Source: an uncultured Carnobacterium sp. (GTDB taxonomy: Bacteria > Bacillota > Bacilli > Lactobacillales > Aerococcaceae). Taken from it: a DNA stretch of 9,084 nt. Location of the stretch: the NCBI GenBank assembly GCA_937923125.1, contig CALALK010000016.1, positions 1 to 9,084 on the forward strand. Direction: 5' to 3'. Made by a program: the position numbers and the translations under genes. Below the pieces are notes generated by a model. It saw only the letters and a list, made by a program, of their open reading frames with translations. It searched no databases and was not told the origin of the DNA. Of this stretch, positions 6,705-9,084 are shown piece after piece. The stretch's first letter is position 1. Every line of letters begins with the position of its first letter.

Positions 6705-6737
6705 ATTGCACGAATCAAAAAAGAAGAGTAGCCGGCA

Positions 6738-6929
6738 TAAATGATTTCTACGAATCCTCACGGATTTCTTCATAGTAGCTGTAACGTTGTACCGGTTCGA
6801 GCCAAAGTCTCTCACCTTTAAAGCCTCAAAGAGGGCGTACGGATTATAAATCCTACGCCCTCTTATTCGTTTTAATACGTATTCACGTTACTGCTACTAT
6901 AGAATCCGTGAATTCTCCGAAATCATTTA
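6738..6929. repeat. 192-bp imperfect palindrome, MITE-like element or structured RNA
   Basis: The two arms, 6738-6787 and 6885-6929, are inverted copies: TAAATGATTTC (6738-6748 with 6919-6929), GAAT (6752-6755 with 6912-6915), TCACGGATT (6758-6766 with 6903-6911), ATAGTAGC (6772-6779 with 6893-6900) and GTAACGT (6781-6787 with 6885-6891), with small bulges between. They enclose a perfect hairpin at 6831-6862. The ends carry 5'-TA on each side; no longer flanking direct repeat is evident and there is no ORF inside. It occupies most of the gap between the convergent DUF924 and gntP genes. Options are a non-autonomous mobile repeat or a folded RNA. I cannot tell which strand, if any, is functional. 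Confidence 0.7.
6831..6862. terminator. Perfect hairpin at the centre of the palindrome
   Basis: GAGGGCGTA (6831-6839) pairs with TACGCCCTC (6854-6862). After a C bulge, GGATT (6841-6845) pairs with AATCC (6849-6853) around a 3-nt loop. Fourteen pairs make it very stable. On the + strand it is followed by TTATTCGTTTT, a loose T-rich tract, so it may terminate transcription, or it may be the apical stem of the larger structure. Confidence 0.55.
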
Positions 6930-6948
6930 AACTGAGTCTATTCTCTTT

Positions 6949-8214
6949 TTAGAAGCCGATTAAGTAAAGGATAGTTGCGACAATCGTGCTAGATAAACCA
7001 ACGATGGCTTCATATGGGATTAATTTCATACGATCTTCAATCGCCATGAAGACAGAACCGCCTGTCGCATGGAAGAATGAACCATGTGGAAGTGAGTCGA
7101 GCACCGTTGCCCCTGCGTGAATCATCGCTGCTGCAGACACGGCTGGAACACCTGCTGCTGTCAATGGACCAGAGAAGGTTTGAGATGCAATGGTTGAACC
7201 GGCAGTTGTTGAAGCTGTCGCAGCCCCCATTAAAATACCAGAAAGTGGAGCTAAGACGAAGGCTGGCATGTTCATCGCTTCAAGAAGAGCAATCATATCG
7301 ACTTGCAGTGCAGAAGCTTTGATAATTCCAGCGATGGTACCAGTACCGATTAAAAGAATCGATACACCGATCACTTTGCTAAGACCAAATTCAGTGAATT
7401 CAACAGTGTTTTTCGCATGGCCTGTTACAACAATCGTCACTAAACCACCAAGAGGAAGTGCGATTAATGGATCCACGCTAATTCCAGCAATTGAGCGAAG
7501 TGCAAGAAGGGCGATTACAACGATTGGTCCAAGCATGGCTTTCAAGAAGGAGAGAGACACGCCGCTTGTTCCAGATTCGTCAATACCGTCAAATTCATGT
7601 GCGCCGCCTTTTTTAGCAAGGAGTCCAGCGAGAATAATCGCCACGAATAATGCGACAAAGGCAGGAATTAAGTTTTTCACCATCAACGCTGTAAGGTCGA
7701 TTCCGAACGCTTCGGATGCAGCAATCGTATTAGGGTTTGGTGAAATGATGTTACCCGCTTTACCTCCACCAATCATCGCTAATAAAATCCCTGCTTTAGA
7801 AAGGTTTGCTTTTTTCGCAATGGCGATGGCAATTGGAGCTACTGTGATAACGGCAATATCGATGAAGACCCCAACGGCACAAATAATCATTGTGGCAATC
7901 GCAATCGCTGCAATCGCACGTTTTTGACCGAGTTTCTTCACAATCGTATCGGCAATCGTTTCAGCCGAGCCTGTCTTAATTAACGCCCCAGCTAAAATCC
8001 CACTTGTCATGATACGAAGAACAGGAGACATCATGCTTTGTGCGCCAGTAACCATGGCTTTTACAGTATCCGCAAGTCCGCCGCCACCAATTAATCCTCC
8101 GATAAGAGCGCCGAAGATTAAACTGTAGGCCGGATGAACTTTTTTAACGATTAAAATAATGGCAAGTACGAGCCCGATTAAGGCTCCTAATGTTGAAAAG
8201 GTTGGTGCTGTCAT
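6949..8214 (-). CDS. GntP-family permease, probably for glycerate
   Basis: A 421-residue, very hydrophobic transporter of the gluconate:H+ symporter (GntP) family with about 12 membrane segments. Family signatures are G-G-G-K-A-G-N-I-I-S-P-N-P-N-T-I-A-A (149-166), A-A-T-A-S-T-T-A-G-S (331-340) and H-A-G-A-T-V-L-D-S-L-P-H-G-S-F-F-H (366-382). A hydrophilic loop lies at about 201-218. The start at 8214 is backed by AGGAGGA about 8 nt upstream, overlapping the stop codon of the glycerate kinase gene, so the two form an operon with a 12-nt gap. GntP members carry gluconate and related sugar acids. The kinase partner suggests D-glycerate as substrate, which is an inference. The length is slightly below E. 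coli GntP (about 447) and nothing looks truncated. Confidence 0.88.
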   Translation of the reverse strand: MTAPTFSTLGALIGLVLAIILIVKKVHPAYSLIFGALIGGLIGGGGLADTVKAMVTGAQSMMSPVLRIMTSGILAGALIKTGSAETIADTIVKKLGQKRAIAAIAIATMIICAVGVFIDIAVITVAPIAIAIAKKANLSKAGILLAMIGGGKAGNIISPNPNTIAASEAFGIDLTALMVKNLIPAFVALFVAIILAGLLAKKGGAHEFDGIDESGTSGVSLSFLKAMLGPIVVIALLALRSIAGISVDPLIALPLGGLVTIVVTGHAKNTVEFTEFGLSKVIGVSILLIGTGTIAGIIKASALQVDMIALLEAMNMPAFVLAPLSGILMGAATASTTAGSTIASQTFSGPLTAAGVPAVSAAAMIHAGATVLDSLPHGSFFHATGGSVFMAIEDRMKLIPYEAIVGLSSTIVATILYLIGF

Positions 8215-8226
8215 TTTGGTTTCCTC

Positions 8227-9084
8227 CTATTGAATTGATTGAATTAAACGAAATACTTGTTCCACGCTACGAATCATATTTTCGCGCGCAGTTTCTGTTT
8301 CCATCGCTTCTTGAACGGTAATGACTCTTCGTAAAATAGGGAAGAAGGCATCGATTCCGTTCTCGTTACATACACCCGCGTCTGGTGTGAGGCATCCTGC
8401 AAAGGCGAGTACTTTCTTGCCGTGTTTTTTCGCAAGATGAGCAACGCCGATTGGAGCTTTACCCTGAGCAGTTTGACTATCTAAGCGACCTTCGCCAGTG
8501 ATGACAAAGTCGGCATCCTTCATCACTTCTTCGAGTCCCGTTTCTTCAAGGACAATCTTGATGCCGCTCTCTAGAACCGCATTTGTATAAGTGAGAAACG
8601 CAAATCCCATTCCTCCGGCTGCACCCGTACCTGGGTAGAGGCGGTCAGCATGGTCAAAAGTTTCTTTTGATAGTTCTGCATAGTGGAGAAGCGCTTCGTC
8701 AAGTTCTTCTACCATTTCCGGAGTGGCACCTTTTTGTGGACCGTAAATCGCACTTGAGCCCATTGGACCACAGAGCGGATTCGTTACGTCACACGCCACG
8801 CGGAAGGTACAATCTTTCAACTCTGCTAGAACATTGTCAGCCTTAATATGAGCAATCGATTGAAGACCCGCGCCTCCGTAACCAACAGGAGCACCGTCTT
8901 TATCTAGAAAATCATATCCGAGTGCTTGTAACATCCCGATACCACCATCGTTTGTGGCACTGCCTCCGATACCGACGATAAAATGACGACAACCATTATC
9001 GATGGCATCTTTAATTAGTTCGCCGACACCGTATGTCGTCGTGTGCATTGGATTGCGCTTTTCATCAGGAACCAGCGTAATTCC
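8227..9084 (-). CDS. Glycerate kinase, 5' end outside the window
   Basis: A glycerate kinase of the GlxK/GarK family, which phosphorylates D-glycerate to 2-phosphoglycerate, feeding lower glycolysis. The frame stays open to the window edge (GITLVPDEKRNP before the first Met at 9048), and that upstream sequence aligns with the family, so the Met at 9048 is internal. 285 residues are visible out of an expected 375-380, so roughly the first 90-100 are missing. Key motifs are T-T-Y-G-V-G-E-L-I, the glycine-rich G-I-G-G-S-A-T-N-D-G-G, G-T-G-A-A-G-G-M-G-F-A, and the C-terminal I-T-G-E-G-R-L-D-S-Q-T-A-Q-G-K. The stop TAG is part of the gntP ribosome binding site. Promoter and any regulator lie outside the window. 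Confidence 0.92.
   Translation of the reverse strand, partial: GITLVPDEKRNPMHTTTYGVGELIKDAIDNGCRHFIVGIGGSATNDGGIGMLQALGYDFLDKDGAPVGYGGAGLQSIAHIKADNVLAELKDCTFRVACDVTNPLCGPMGSSAIYGPQKGATPEMVEELDEALLHYAELSKETFDHADRLYPGTGAAGGMGFAFLTYTNAVLESGIKIVLEETGLEEVMKDADFVITGEGRLDSQTAQGKAPIGVAHLAKKHGKKVLAFAGCLTPDAGVCNENGIDAFFPILRRVITVQEAMETETARENMIRSVEQVFRLIQSIQ

Noticed and set aside
6501..6731. A 76-residue + strand frame overlapping the end of the DUF924 gene
   Set aside because: It runs through the terminator hairpin, has low-complexity lysine-rich content at the end, and overlaps a conserved family gene in another frame.
6791..6805. GGTTCGAGCC resembling a tRNA T-loop
   Set aside because: No acceptor, D or anticodon arms can be fitted around it on either strand, so it is probably a chance match inside the palindrome.
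6738..6929. 6S RNA or another named structural RNA
   Set aside because: The rod-with-bubble shape is suggestive, but I cannot match conserved 6S sequence, strand or promoter, so I did not call an ncRNA gene.
7190..7927. A 245-residue open frame on the + strand inside gntP
   Set aside because: It is antisense to a clear GntP-family gene with strong motifs. The translation resembles no family I know and no ribosome binding site precedes it.
1..9084. CRISPR array, prophage, toxin-antitoxin or other defence system
   Set aside because: No regularly spaced repeats, phage genes or small paired genes are present. All sizeable frames are accounted for by metabolic or housekeeping families.

Overview
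The window looks like a low- to medium-GC Firmicute, most probably a lactic acid bacterium or another Lactobacillales. This rests on strong AGGAGG-type ribosome binding sites, a lactobacillus-style lactate racemase gene set and typical Gram-positive terminators. I cannot name the genus from sequence alone. No transposase, tRNA, rRNA or CRISPR array is visible.

Layout. (1) Positions 2-196 hold the 3' end of yidD (+ strand), followed by two hairpins at 176-219 and 235-267. The second is a bidirectional terminator closing yidD on one side and the lar operon on the other. (2) Positions 288-4473 (- strand) hold a compact larA-larB-larC-larD operon, with junctions of 1 nt, an ATGA overlap and 13 nt. 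(3) Positions 4474-4625 are the divergent control region between larA and larR. It has a consensus -10 box for larA and two overlapping palindromes that are candidate LarR sites. (4) Positions 4626-6676 (+ strand) hold larR, larE and a DUF924 gene, ended by a clear terminator at 6678-6704. (5) Positions 6705-6948 have no gene but contain a 192-bp imperfect palindrome (6738-6929) with a perfect inner hairpin. (6) Positions 6949-9084 (- strand) hold a GntP-family permease downstream of a glycerate kinase that is cut by the window edge.

How the genes work together. LarB, LarE and LarC are the three enzymes that convert nicotinic acid adenine dinucleotide into the nickel-pincer nucleotide. LarB carboxylates and hydrolyses, LarE adds sulfur, and LarC inserts nickel in a CTP-dependent reaction. 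LarA uses the cofactor to interconvert D- and L-lactate. LarD is an aquaglyceroporin-type channel thought to pass lactate. LarR is a Crp/Fnr-family activator that in Lactobacillus plantarum responds to the L-/D-lactate balance. All catalytic and cofactor residues described for L. plantarum LarA are present at identical numbering, so the system should be functional. The glxK-gntP unit would import a small sugar acid, probably D-glycerate, and phosphorylate it into glycolysis.

Unusual points: LarC carries a 69-residue stretch with 39 histidines; larC is one open frame instead of two joined by frameshifting; larE sits with larR instead of with larA-D; LarE has a single cysteine; and a DUF924 gene is translationally coupled to larE. 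The large palindrome at 6738-6929 is the least explained element.
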